This document shows, piece by piece, positions 10,827 to 20,651 of a stretch of DNA of 64,000 bases. The DNA comes from Mastigias papua (lineage: Eukaryota; Cnidaria; Scyphozoa; Rhizostomeae; Mastigiidae). The notes beneath the pieces are model-generated. The model saw only the letters and a list, made by a program, of their open reading frames with translations, had not been told where the DNA came from and searched no databases. The translations under genes and the position numbers were made by a program. Position 1 is the first letter of the stretch, and each line of letters begins with the position of its first letter. Location: positions 11,766,259-11,830,258 of the forward strand of contig OZ025271.1 of the NCBI GenBank assembly GCA_964019165.1, in the 5' to 3' direction.

Positions 10827-11734
10827 GAGGTTGGCACGATGAGCACCCCTGTGTTTTTGCTGTAGGAAATTCTCCTGATTTTCCCCTACCTCGCCAGCCT
10901 CTTTTATTTTGCGAATTCCCTGGTGGTGTGCAGTTATCTGTCCTTCTGGACACAGGATCCATGCGATCCATCTTAAGTGTAGATGCTTACCAACAAATGG
11001 CTGATAACTGTTCCCGTCAAGGTAAAACATTGGCCCCACTCAGGAGTATTTCCTCTCAGCCATGTATGTCAGTTACAGGTCAGCCCTTAAACTTTTCAGG
11101 GTTACTGGTAACCCAGTTCTCTTTACCAGGTTGTGATTATAGTTATGAAGTTGAATTTATGGTTTGTAGCAACTTATTGCAGCCATTAAAATGCATTCTA
11201 GGCTGGGATTTTATTGTTGCCCATAAACTCCAACTATCCGTCTTAGGGGGTTCGTATGGCCTTGTTGGCCCTCATGGGTGTACCCCTTTAACTCCCTGGG
11301 CTTCCCCGTATGGTACATTATCTACGTGTTCGGCCCCTTCCCGTACTCCCAGGGAGGAACCACCCCCATGTTTCACGCAGTCCACCAGCCAGGGCCCAGT
11401 TAAACTTGCTCTTGTTGATAGTTTTTCTATCCCTGGTCGTAGTGAATGCCTTCTGGTTGCTAAAACCCCTCGTGGTTATTCAAACCAGTTAGGCATGATA
11501 TCTCCCCGTGAAAAATCTGACCATTGCTCTTATATCATTGCGTCTACGCTCAATATTGCTTCAGATGGCAAGGTCTCCGTGCGTGTCATGAATCCTTCTG
11601 ATTCTCCTATCCAACTTTACAAGGGTCAGAAAATTGCTCAATTCCAACCAGTTTTCGAATCCATCTCCATTCCAACTCAACTTCCATCTTCTCAAATCTG
11701 CGGTAGTATTAATAATGTCTGTCATGGAGCCTGA
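10787..11734 (+). CDS. pro: Protease (and linker) of gypsy element, -1 frame
   Basis: This frame is open from after a TAA at 10784-10786 to TGA at 11732-11734. It has no obvious start of its own and is reached by -1 slippage from gag. The retropepsin active-site triad D-T-G lies in LLDTGS (DTG at 10949-10957), followed by a region with a CILGWDFI-like block expected of the flap and C-terminal helix. The protease cuts the Gag-Pol polyprotein during particle maturation. The last ~300 residues-equivalent is a linker, ending in a stretch (IAQFQPVFES) common just before gypsy RT. It overlaps pol by about 140 bases, in a different frame. Confidence 0.88.
   Translation, partial: VVSFKLSRGASVLRGWHDEHPCVFAVGNSPDFPLPRQPLLFCEFPGGVQLSVLLDTGSMRSILSVDAYQQMADNCSRQGKTLAPLRSISSQPCMSVTGQPLNFSGLLVTQFSLPGCDYSYEVEFMVCSNLLQPLKCILGWDFIVAHKLQLSVLGGSYGLVGPHGCTPLTPWASPYGTLSTCSAPSRTPREEPPPCFTQSTSQGPVKLALVDSFSIPGRSECLLVAKTPRGYSNQLGMISPREKSDHCSYIIASTLNIASDGKVSVRVMNPSDSPIQLYKGQKIAQFQPVFESISIPTQLPSSQICGSINNVCHGA
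10796..10850 (+). promoter_or_regulatory. Programmed -1 ribosomal frameshift signal (gag to pro)
   Basis: The heptamer T TTA AAC at 10796-10802 is in the gag frame exactly as the X XXY YYZ rule requires. A 5-base spacer follows, then an 8-bp perfect stem, AGGGGTGC at 10808-10815 with GCACCCCT at 10843-10850. The 27-base loop contains a smaller CCTC/GAGG pairing and could form a pseudoknot. Slipping back one base enters the frame that is open from 10787 and encodes the protease. Confidence 0.88.
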
Positions 11735-14663
11735 TACGTTGAAGGAACTGGAAGCCGCTATTAACCCCCAGTTACCTCCTAACGACAAGCAGGCTCTGTT
11801 AAACACATTGCTTAGCTTTCCGGATGTTTTCAATAATGGATTAGGACACACTACTGTCACAGACCATAAGATCGACACAGGGGATTCCCCTCCTATCCGT
11901 CAATATCCTAGGCGTCTTCCTTACCAATTTCGTGGGGAAGTTGATAAGCAGGTTACTGAAATGTTATCCCAGAATGTTATTCAGCGTAGCACAAGCCCCT
12001 GGGCCTCTCCAGTAGTTCTTGTCAGGAAGAAAGACGGCACATATCGCTTTTGTATAGATTATCGTAAGCTTAATCTGGTTACTAAGCAAAACGCTAACCC
12101 GTTGCCACATGTCGATGATTTGCTTGACGCCTTAAATGGATACAGTATTTTTAGTACTCTAGATCTTCGTAGCGGGTATTGGCAAGTGAGTATGTGCCCT
12201 GAGGATAGAGAGAAAACTGCATTTATGACACCCCACGGCCTTTTTGAATTCCTTAGGATGCCATATGGATTGTCTACTGCCCCGGCTACTTTTTCCCGGG
12301 CCATAAGTATTGTGCTCTCCGGTCTCACCTATGAGATGTGTTTATGTTATTTCGATGACGTCATCATTTTCTCTAAGGATATGCAGCAGCATTGCGAACG
12401 TCTATCAACTGTGCTACAGCGCTTTCGTAGCCAAAATTTGCGCGTCAAAGCTTCTAAATGTTCTTTTGGATGTGATAATGTGGTATATTTAGGACACTCT
12501 GTTTCGAAGTATGGAATTCACACTGACCCTTCCAAAATCAAAGCCATTCAGGACCTTGCACCCCCTTCAACTTTGGAGGAACTACGATCTTTCTTAGGGC
12601 TCGCGGGGTATTATAGACGGTTTATTCCTCGTTTTGCCACCATTGCTTCTCCCCTCACCGCGCTCACTAACAAGGGTGTTCAGTTTGTTTGGACCGAACA
12701 CACTGAAAGTGCGTTTCAACATCTTAAGACTTGTCTATGTTCTGCTCCTATTTTAGCCTATCCCAACTTTGATAAACCTTTCATCCTCCAGACCGATGCC
12801 TCTGATGTCGGATTAGGTGCTGTTCTAACACAACTTGATAAGTCAGGCCATGAGAGAGTTATTTCTTATGCCAGTAGGACTCTCACAGACCGGGAAAGAA
12901 ATTATACGGCTATGGAAAAAGAGGCATTAGCCGTTGTATTTGCCACTGGACATTTTCGAGTATACCTCTTAGGTAGGAAATTCCAGCTCATGACTGATAA
13001 TAGGGCGTTGAAATGGCTACACACAATCCAGCCTAAAGGCCGGATTGCAAGATGGATAATGGACCTCCAAGAATTTGATTTCACTGTGAGCCATAGGCCT
13101 GGGGCTTCCAATCAAAACGCAGATGCCCTTTCCCGTTTAAACCACCAAACATCTGCACTACATAATAATACGCTATGCAACTCTTCTGCACCATCTGCTA
13201 GCTTCTTTGTAGGACTTGTCCCGGATTGTGATTTATTCTCCGCACAACGAGAGGACGCCGCTATTTCGAAGATAATAGAAATGAAAGAAAAGGGATTCCC
13301 TCGCCCCCCGCCATTCGTGTGGAAAGACAATCGCTTGCTATCTTGTTATTGGTATTGTTGGAATCAGCTTTTTCTTCAAAATGGATTATTAATGAAATCT
13401 CATAAAGCTTCTGCACCGTTCCCCCAGAATACAGTGGTTATCCCTCAAGGTCTAATAAACATTGTCCTTCGTAACTTGCACAGTAGCTCATCTGGGGGCC
13501 ACATGGGGATTAACCGCACTACAGCTAGGGCTAGGGAGCGGTTCTTTTGGCCTCGCATGCGCGAAGCTGTTCAGAAGTTTATTCAGAATTGTTCAGAATG
13601 TAGTCAAATTAAACAGGATCCTAGCTTAACTAAAGCACCCCTCAAGCAGATAGAAGTAAGCGAACCATTCGTGTTCTGGGCCATGGACTACATGGGACCC
13701 ATTAAGGAAACAGCCCGTGGGAATAAACACATTCTTGTGCTAATGGACCACTTTACTAAATGGTGCGAGGCGTTTCCCACGAAAGATCAAAGGGCTTCTA
13801 CTGTAGCCCAAATCCTTGTCTCTCGCATCTTTTCTCGCTTTGGGCCCCCAACAGTCCTCCACTCTGACCAGGGTCGCAACTTTGAAAGCATTCTTATGCA
13901 CGAAATATATAATTTAATGGGAATAAAGAAGACCCGGACAACTGCTTATCACCCGCAGTGTGACGGACTTGTACAACGCCAGAATCGCACACTTCAGAGC
14001 ATCCTGTCTGCTTTTGTTTCCGAGCACAGTACTGATTGGGACGAGTGGTTAGACCAGGCTGTCTTTGCCTATAACACTAGTGTGCACGAACCGACTGGTC
14101 TTTCTCCTTATGAGCTGATTTTTGGACGTCCAGCTCGAATGCCTATTGAGGTGGAGTTGGGTGTTCCGTTGCGTAACCCCAACAGTCAATCAGACTACAG
14201 CCAGTCCCTAAGAAATTCCAACGAGCTTGCTCAGCGTAATTTAAATAATGCCAGATCCAGACAGGCCTCTCAGTATAACAACAAGAGCAAGAAAGATTGG
14301 GAACCCCTCGAGCCCGGGCAGACTGTGTGGCTATGGCGACCCAAACATTGGAAATTCGGAAAGAAATGGACCGGGCCGTACAAAATCCAATCTAGGGATG
14401 GGGTAAATTACAGGGTAGTGTCCACTAAGGGAAACACTCTCATTGCCCACCATAATCTTTTGAAACCTTGCCCTGTACCTATAGATAAGGGAACCCCATT
14501 CTGTCCTACCCATGAAACACCAGGGATCACCATTGTAGGAAAGGATGAAGAAGGCCTAGCAGCAGGCGAGCCGATGGGTGGTAGGGGAGGAACTGCCAGA
14601 CCCCCATTTCTTCGACAGGTAATCAACCCCCCTACTCGTTTTGGGAATGCCATTACTCATTAG
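11592..14663 (+). CDS. pol: Pol: reverse transcriptase, RNase H, integrase
   Basis: The frame is open from 11592; the first in-frame ATG of the conserved part is 11715 (982 residues from there). RT: FSTLDLRSGYWQV, then the catalytic box YFDD at residues 212-215 (12348-12359). RNase H: TDASDVGLG with Asp at 361, and a TAMEKEALAVVF block. Integrase: H2C2 zinc module, with Cys at 626 and 629, then Asp 658 (WAMDYMG) and Asp 718 (LHSDQG). Thirty-five residues later, where D,D35E integrases have Glu, residue 754 is Gln (CAA at 13974). A GPY module (GPY at 887-889) follows. The product copies the element RNA and inserts the DNA. How it is translated after pro is unclear: a +1 shift, or restart at ATG 11715 or 11724 just before the pro stop. 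Confidence 0.95.
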   Translation: MLLILLSNFTRVRKLLNSNQFSNPSPFQLNFHLLKSAVVLIMSVMEPDTLKELEAAINPQLPPNDKQALLNTLLSFPDVFNNGLGHTTVTDHKIDTGDSPPIRQYPRRLPYQFRGEVDKQVTEMLSQNVIQRSTSPWASPVVLVRKKDGTYRFCIDYRKLNLVTKQNANPLPHVDDLLDALNGYSIFSTLDLRSGYWQVSMCPEDREKTAFMTPHGLFEFLRMPYGLSTAPATFSRAISIVLSGLTYEMCLCYFDDVIIFSKDMQQHCERLSTVLQRFRSQNLRVKASKCSFGCDNVVYLGHSVSKYGIHTDPSKIKAIQDLAPPSTLEELRSFLGLAGYYRRFIPRFATIASPLTALTNKGVQFVWTEHTESAFQHLKTCLCSAPILAYPNFDKPFILQTDASDVGLGAVLTQLDKSGHERVISYASRTLTDRERNYTAMEKEALAVVFATGHFRVYLLGRKFQLMTDNRALKWLHTIQPKGRIARWIMDLQEFDFTVSHRPGASNQNADALSRLNHQTSALHNNTLCNSSAPSASFFVGLVPDCDLFSAQREDAAISKIIEMKEKGFPRPPPFVWKDNRLLSCYWYCWNQLFLQNGLLMKSHKASAPFPQNTVVIPQGLINIVLRNLHSSSSGGHMGINRTTARARERFFWPRMREAVQKFIQNCSECSQIKQDPSLTKAPLKQIEVSEPFVFWAMDYMGPIKETARGNKHILVLMDHFTKWCEAFPTKDQRASTVAQILVSRIFSRFGPPTVLHSDQGRNFESILMHEIYNLMGIKKTRTTAYHPQCDGLVQRQNRTLQSILSAFVSEHSTDWDEWLDQAVFAYNTSVHEPTGLSPYELIFGRPARMPIEVELGVPLRNPNSQSDYSQSLRNSNELAQRNLNNARSRQASQYNNKSKKDWEPLEPGQTVWLWRPKHWKFGKKWTGPYKIQSRDGVNYRVVSTKGNTLIAHHNLLKPCPVPIDKGTPFCPTHETPGITIVGKDEEGLAAGEPMGGRGGTARPPFLRQVINPPTRFGNAITH

Positions 14664-14678
14664 TATGTTGCAATTGTA

Positions 14679-14690
14679 GAGGGGGGAAGG
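14679..14690 (+). promoter_or_regulatory. Polypurine tract
   Basis: GAGGGGGGAAGG directly abuts the right LTR; it primes plus-strand DNA synthesis. Confidence 0.9.
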
Positions 14691-14952
14691 TGTAATATTG
14701 TGTGATTACCTGTGTATGATTTGTATTGTATATGTGAAATTAAGCCGGTGAGTCTGTAATATCGTCAATCGTAAGTACTGTCTCTATAATGTCCTGTTAT
14801 TGTCGCGTGTGCATCCGTACCCTGTAGTTATGATTCTAGTTAAGTGATAGAGAATTAGAAGAATTAGTTAGTTGAGATTCAGACTTGAAGTAAATAAGAC
14901 GTCTCTCTTTGAGTCGAGCTATCTGTCTCTCTGAGTCGATCTATCTGTTACA
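14691..14952 (+). repeat. 3' LTR of intact gypsy element
   Basis: Same 262-bp sequence as the 5' LTR, with the same TG...CA ends, followed by the AATG target duplication at 14953-14956. Confidence 0.95.
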
Positions 14953-14956
14953 AATG

Positions 14957-16379
14957 AATGAGGCGTTAGGGGTTGTTTCAGATGCAGACTACTGATAGTT
15001 GTCCTCTAATGTGTTTGCGTCCATGCACAGTGGGGGAGCAAGAGGGCTATTCGAAAACAACACCCATGGCGCCATGCATTGGATGGGGGTAAGCCAGGGA
15101 CGCTGGAGAACTCGGACCGCTACGGGTTTATCCGTGTAGGCCCCCAATCGGCGGGGTAAGGACCTGCGGGAGCATCAAGTTTACACGGATACTGGTTATC
15201 TTTGAATTTTTATATTCTCAGATTTAATAGAAATGCAGTGAGAGAAGAAATAGAATGAAACAATGTTTGGTCACAGGATTTTTGTATTCCTTTGATGTCT
15301 TTTCTACAGAGGAATGGCAGAATGTACCCACATGTATCAGTGAATTCCTGACGTGTTTATTGCTTTAGTGTATGCCCAATAGTCCATGAATTTTACTCTC
15401 TTGCTTCGAGCTCTGACTAAAAGACCCATCAATGTTACCCCGTGATACCCTACCCTTCATCTCATTGCAAACTTGATCAAATGTTTATTGAAGAAAGTAT
15501 GGGTCAGATTTGTTATTCAGATATCAGAGTCTGATTGCATGAGATTGGGAATGACAGGAACCTTTTTTACAATAAATAAACTCTTCAACTACAAAAGTGA
15601 AGATTTTTGTACACTCTAAGGCCTCTTCTGTTAGTTTACATCCAGTTGCTTGTTCAGCATTTGTGCTCCAGTTTTATTTACTTCACATATAGTATGACTA
15701 AATGATTAGACTTATTTATTTGATTAAACTTCATATTGTTGTTATGTTAAATCAAAATTGAAAAGTTAGTCATGCTTTGTGAATTGGTTTCCTGAAGGTC
15801 CCTGGGCAAGTGACATCTTGAGGGTATTGATAGTGACCTGAGAAAAATTGCTTGTCATATTTGCACCCAGATGCAGAAAGTTGCTATTCCTCTCTAAATA
15901 TGCAGAAATCTAGTAAAATCAGTATATATTCTTGCAGCAATTTTAGCTAGATATGCCTTCAGTATTTGTAAAGAAGGCCAAAATAAATCAGAAGCCGAAT
16001 TGGCGTTGAATAGAAAGTGACAAGGCCTACAAGTAATAAGGGAAAACCCCGCGTGCGCGTATACTTACGGATGATAAAACAGGTTATTTCATCCAGAAGT
16101 TAGATTTACTTTAGTGTGCATGAATCATTATATCCATACTTATTGCTAGGAAGTACCATGCTGCAAGACTACGCGCTAAACGACGTTTAGCCGATGTTGT
16201 TTATGTATAGTTCACAGTGCCGCTTCTATCTTTCTGCCAACGTGGTGCTACCATTTTGACTCCCCATTGGTATTACGCTCCACGTGACCTGCTGCGCATT
16301 CTAGTCCTCCTATTTCTATGGGTCAAACTCAGAATCAAAATAATAGTATGAGAATCAGTACATAAAGAATGGTATCTCG
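14957..16379. other. Intergenic, no gene seen
   Basis: No supported gene. A short GC-rich patch lies at about 15010-15180 and a 17-base palindrome GCTAAACGACGTTTAGC near 16176. Confidence 0.5.
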
Positions 16380-16640
16380 TTAGCTGAATATGACATTTCA
16401 AATTTTATAATAGGGTGGGTGCTGTTCATGTATTCAAAGAATGTCTCTAATAAATCAACACCATGAGTTCAAATACCAAAAATATCGTCTATGAAACGAA
16501 ACGACACTAGTGGCTTCTTACCCTCAGGGGTTGAATATAACGCTCTATAGAGTCCATGAAAATGTTAGCATAATTGGGAACAAATGGTGATCCTATAGCA
16601 GTACTGTGTGTTTGTAGATAAAAATTGTCTATAAATTATT
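16380..16640 (-). pseudogene. Penelope-like element reverse transcriptase fragment
   Basis: On the minus strand one frame reads STAIGSPFVPNYANIFMDS, the characteristic Penelope-like RT block, followed after a frame change by RFIDDIFGI, which carries the catalytic D-D pair, and then by EMSYSANEIPFF-like sequence. These are consecutive RT motifs of Penelope retroelements. It is a short, frameshifted internal fragment with no matching ends. Confidence 0.65.
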
Positions 16641-17022
16641 CTTTTGTGTAACTGCTTCCTAGATTGCAGGTTGAAAATTCATGAAAATAAGCCGATTTAG
16701 ACCAAAAACAAACTTTTAGCCTTGGTACTTTACCCAAAAGTGACTCAAATCGAGATTGAGTGATCTTGATTGCAGATTGTGAAGTGATGAAATTTAGCCA
16801 ACTTTGGCCAATAATTAAAATTATGCCCTTGGATGTTTAGTAGATCATGGTTTAGATTGTTTTTCTAAGAACTACTAATTCTAATAAGACTATAGATCGA
16901 TCATACCATTTGTGGTCTTGACTTGAGAAAGTACGCACAGAATAGAAGTAGTTAGTTTCTTCTATATGGTTCTGATTCTCTGATTAAAATTCACTGACTA
17001 CCTGATTTTCTTATCATTTTTT

Positions 17023-17026
<4 letters not shown>

Positions 17027-17118
<92 letters not shown>

Positions 17119-17134
17119 CATATATATATATATA

Positions 17135-17187
<53 letters not shown>
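17027..17187. repeat. (TA)n microsatellite
   Basis: About 160 bases of nearly pure TA, with small TGCACACACA and TTTT interruptions. Confidence 0.97.
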
Positions 17188-17189
<2 letters not shown>

Positions 17190-17425
17190 TTTGTAATGCA
17201 AAGATTACATAATTATTTGTATGGGATGAAAAGTGTTAGTTTGAAATATACCGTGGCTGATTTGGGCAACTTATCTTAAGTTAAGAGTGGCAGCAAGGCA
17301 TGCGGCCGCACATTATGAGGCGTTATCTGGTTTCTCACTCTTCCATTATGGGGTGTTGTTCATACGACGTTTTTGTGATTATTTTGTTATTGTCTTCACA
17401 CTATTGGGTGAATCTTTCTCCTGTT

Positions 17426-17800
17426 TCATTTCTCTTTCCAAGACTGTTTTCCAATTACATTGTAACCATGTACTTCCCTGTCTTTACTAACTTTGGCATT
17501 TAGATCCCCCATTATGATAAACAACTCTTGAGCTTTGCATTGCGCTCTTGCATCTTCAAGACATTGATAAAATTCTTCCAATTTCTCTTCGTTGCTTTCT
17601 CCTGTTGGTGCATGAGCCATTATGATTGAAATGTTACAAGGACTTCCATTGAGTTTGACTAGAATGACTCTATCTGACAGCTGCCAGTACCCATGTACAC
17701 AGTTTCCCATCTCCTTGTCTAATATGATTGCTACTCCTATCTTGTGCAACTCTTCACATGAATAAATTATTCTATACTCCACTTATTGTATGTATCCCAA
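17426..17800 (-). pseudogene. LINE endonuclease (APE-type) fragment
   Basis: The minus-strand frame of about 118 residues contains GVAIILDKE, SDRVILVKLNG, IIMAHAPTGE and FIIMGDLNAKV. These are the successive strands of the apurinic-endonuclease-like domain that non-LTR retrotransposons use to nick target DNA. The GDLNA motif carries the catalytic Asp and Asn. Neither the N-terminal catalytic residues nor RT is attached, so it is a broken internal piece. Confidence 0.75.
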
Positions 17801-17849
17801 AACGAGACAAAGACACACTGTGCACATATGCGTGAAGCCAACAAGGCAA

Positions 17850-20170
17850 TAGAAAAAGAATGACACGTTATTGACTTCAAGACTGCAATAAACTATGCAA
17901 AATATTTCTCAAACATTGATCTTAGACGAGCCTACTATCAAATTGAATTAGAGCCGAAAGCTATTCCTTAGAAAAATTATTTACACACGAAGGAATTTAA
18001 TAAATTAAGGGACTTAACTATTATACATTTAATGCAGCAGAAGTGTTCCAGAATATTTTACAAGAAACCTGAGTGACATTCATGGCATCAGATATGTTGC
18101 AGTCGCTATTATCATTTTTGGAAAAGATCGAAAAGAACACGACCTTGCACTTGAAGCTTGTCTCACACACCTCTCTGATCTAACTATAAAAGCCAAAAGT
18201 GAAAAATGCAATTTTCTCAAACATGAAGTAAAATTTTAAAGCTTAATTTTCAAGGAAAGTAGTACAAGACCAGATTCTCACAGATAAAACTTCTTCTCGA
18301 CATTCCACCGCCACTAAACGCACCTGATCTGTGCAGTTTTCTAGTAATGGCAAATACTTACAGCAATGTTATTCCACATCATGCCACATTGGCCCAACCA
18401 CTTTGAGATCTGACCAAGAGAAAAACCAGCTCTCCAAATGGGCAGTTAGTTGTCGATCAGCAAGCCTTTAGTCAACTCAAAGAGAAACTGACACGAGCAC
18501 CTGTTCTTGTGTGCTTTGACACCCAGAAGCATAGTGTATTGATTTTAGATGGGTCACAACATGCTTTAAGAGCTATTTTAACTCAAAGAGTGAAAGAAGG
18601 GATGCAATTTCAAATTGCTTCATATGCTAGTAGACCCCTGATATCAGTTGAGAGCAGTATTCGCTGGCCAATCTAGAAGGAGTTGCTTTAGTTTGGTAAC
18701 AGAGTGTTTTCGTTCCTACTAGGCAGAGAATCTGGAATTATAGGTTTAAATACTTCCACCCTATAACGTTCATGTGATATACAAGAAAGAATTTGAAAAT
18801 GAAGCTGATTATCAAAGTAACGAAAAACAAATAGCGAAAGTATATGTGAACTATATCATAGCTATCACAGTTCCAGAAACCATGACAATTGAAGGAATGA
18901 AGGATGCTACAGGTACGGACCAAAGATTGTAGAGAGTTATAAAAGTTATTTAATCAATTATATTGTAGTACCCAGGAGACAAAACGCTTTCCATATAAAA
19001 ATGTGCAGAAGAACTCACCATAAAAACCACAAAAAATATCATCATGAAAGGATGCAACTTGGTTATACCTAACGGCCTACAGGATAGAGCAACAAAACTA
19101 GGTCATTGTAGGCACCAAGGAATAGAAAAGACTAGAAGAAAACAGAATTTGGTATCCCAGGTTGTATGGAAAAGTTTGTGAAATCGTTGAAACCTGTATT
19201 GCATGTCAAGCTGTATGAAATGCCAATTCACCCGAACTAATGCAAATAACTCCAACAATAGACATTCCATGCCATACAGTAGCAGTTGACTTTTATGGGC
19301 CAATTCCAGTCACACAGTAATACTTCCTATTAGTTGTAATTGATCTTTTCTCAAAATTCCTAGAATTTGAAATCATAACATCTACAGCTGATCAGTGATA
19401 ATTCCATAGCTTGATCGTATATTTGCAACATATGGTACACCTGGCAAGGTAGAGACAGACAATGGACCACCATTTACTGGACGTGACTTTGAAAGGTATA
19501 CTAAAGTTCTAGATATAGAGTGGACATCAAGTACGCCACTCTGGCTGTAAGGGAATTAGAAGGAAGGAGCTGGACACAAGAAACCTAAAGATTTTTATTA
19601 GCATATTGAGCAACTCCTCATATGATAACCGAAGTACCACCATGTGTAAAACAGAAAAATTCGAGGACAACTACCAGATTTTAAAACAATTAAAGTAATA
19701 AATAAGCATACAAAAACCAGGGAAAACATTGAAGATAGAATGCTCAAAATAAAGAACAATATGATAAGAGATAAAATACAAGAGAATCTGACATAAAGGA
19801 GAGAGACACAGTAATTTGTTTACAAAAGAAACGCAATAAGTTAACACCAAAGTTCAGCCCAAAGAAATTTATTGTAATTAGCGAAAAGGAACAAGGATCG
19901 TTGTGAAAAACCAACAACATATCATAACTTGAAATGTCTAGCATTTCAGGAAAGTTCCACTAAAAGAAGGTCTTGATAATGAAAAAGAGGATGTTAGTGA
20001 CAATGAGAGTAAAGACAGGGAACAAATTGCACAGAAAGATCAAATAGAATTTGTACCCAGAAGATCACAAAGATCCCATTCGCAAGATTTGGACATACAG
20101 TACCATTGAACTTGAAAGTATAATTCAGAACTTGATGAGCTGTTAACATGGACTGATCGAAAAAATTTTG
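17850..20170 (+). pseudogene. Decayed Ty3/gypsy pol (RT-RNase H-integrase)
   Basis: Reading across many stops and frame shifts, gypsy motifs appear in order. RT: YFSNIDLRRAYYQIEL near 17905 and a degenerate catalytic box (YVAxVIIIFGKDRKEHD) near 18090-18140. RNase H: APVLVCFDTQKHSVLILDGS near 18500. Integrase: a zinc-finger-like block near 19100-19210, TVAVDFYGPIPV near 19280, and VETDNGPPFTGRDFER near 19450. It cannot encode a working protein. It belongs to a different gypsy lineage from the intact element and is much older. Confidence 0.8.
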
Positions 20171-20171
20171 T

Positions 20172-20510
20172 AAGGGGAAGTATTGAAGTAGTTAAATAGT
20201 TATTGAAGTAATAATGTGTTTCTTATATCTTTCATTTTTATGCTCTTTGTCTTTTCCTTTATTGAAACTTCCCGAAAGTTCCCTAGAACATCGATTTGAG
20301 CGCGTCCTTACAGTGCCAACGGTCAGTTTTGAATTACTTTTGTGATTCTACCTTTGTTTTCGTTTCACGTTTCGTATTGTGTTCTGACATTGATTTATTT
20401 TGGATTATTTTTGCAGCCAATATTCTCAAGTACTGTACTTTATTCAACTATTCATATTGATAATTATTTACATAAATGCTTTCAGCATATTAGTTTCATT
20501 TTAAATGTAA
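20172..20510 (+). repeat. Probable 3' LTR of the decayed gypsy element
   Basis: A purine run AAGGGGAAG at the end of the pol remnant is followed by TATTGAAGTAGTT..., the position where a polypurine tract and LTR are expected. No left LTR is visible in the window, so the right boundary is a guess. Confidence 0.35.
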
Positions 20511-20597
20511 TCATTTTATGCCCTAGATCCACTCTTGAAATTTCATTTGCCTCCTCCCAATCCAATGAAAACATTACTGCTCATCTTGCGATGTTTG

Positions 20598-20618
20598 TTG
20601 TTGTTGTTATTTTTGTTT

Positions 20619-20650
<32 letters not shown>

Positions 20651-20651
20651 G
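20598..20651 (+). repeat. (TTG)n microsatellite
   Basis: Uninterrupted TTG or GTT triplets with two T/A variants. Confidence 0.9.

Larger units (their letters stand above)
9612..14956 (+). mobile_element. Near-intact Ty3/gypsy LTR retrotransposon
   Basis: The element proper is 9616-14952, flanked by the 4-bp duplication AATG at 9612-9615 and 14953-14956. It has two 262-bp LTRs that read as identical, a TGG primer-binding site just inside the left LTR, gag with two zinc knuckles, protease, reverse transcriptase, RNase H, integrase with a GPY module, and a polypurine tract against the right LTR. The order PR-RT-RH-IN defines Ty3/gypsy. No env frame is present. Identical LTRs mean a very recent insertion. 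Gag, pro and pol lie in three overlapping stretches rather than one frame, and the integrase catalytic glutamate position reads Q. Confidence 0.97.

Noticed and set aside
16998..17201. Open frame of repeating Ile-Tyr
   Set aside because: Translation of a TA microsatellite.
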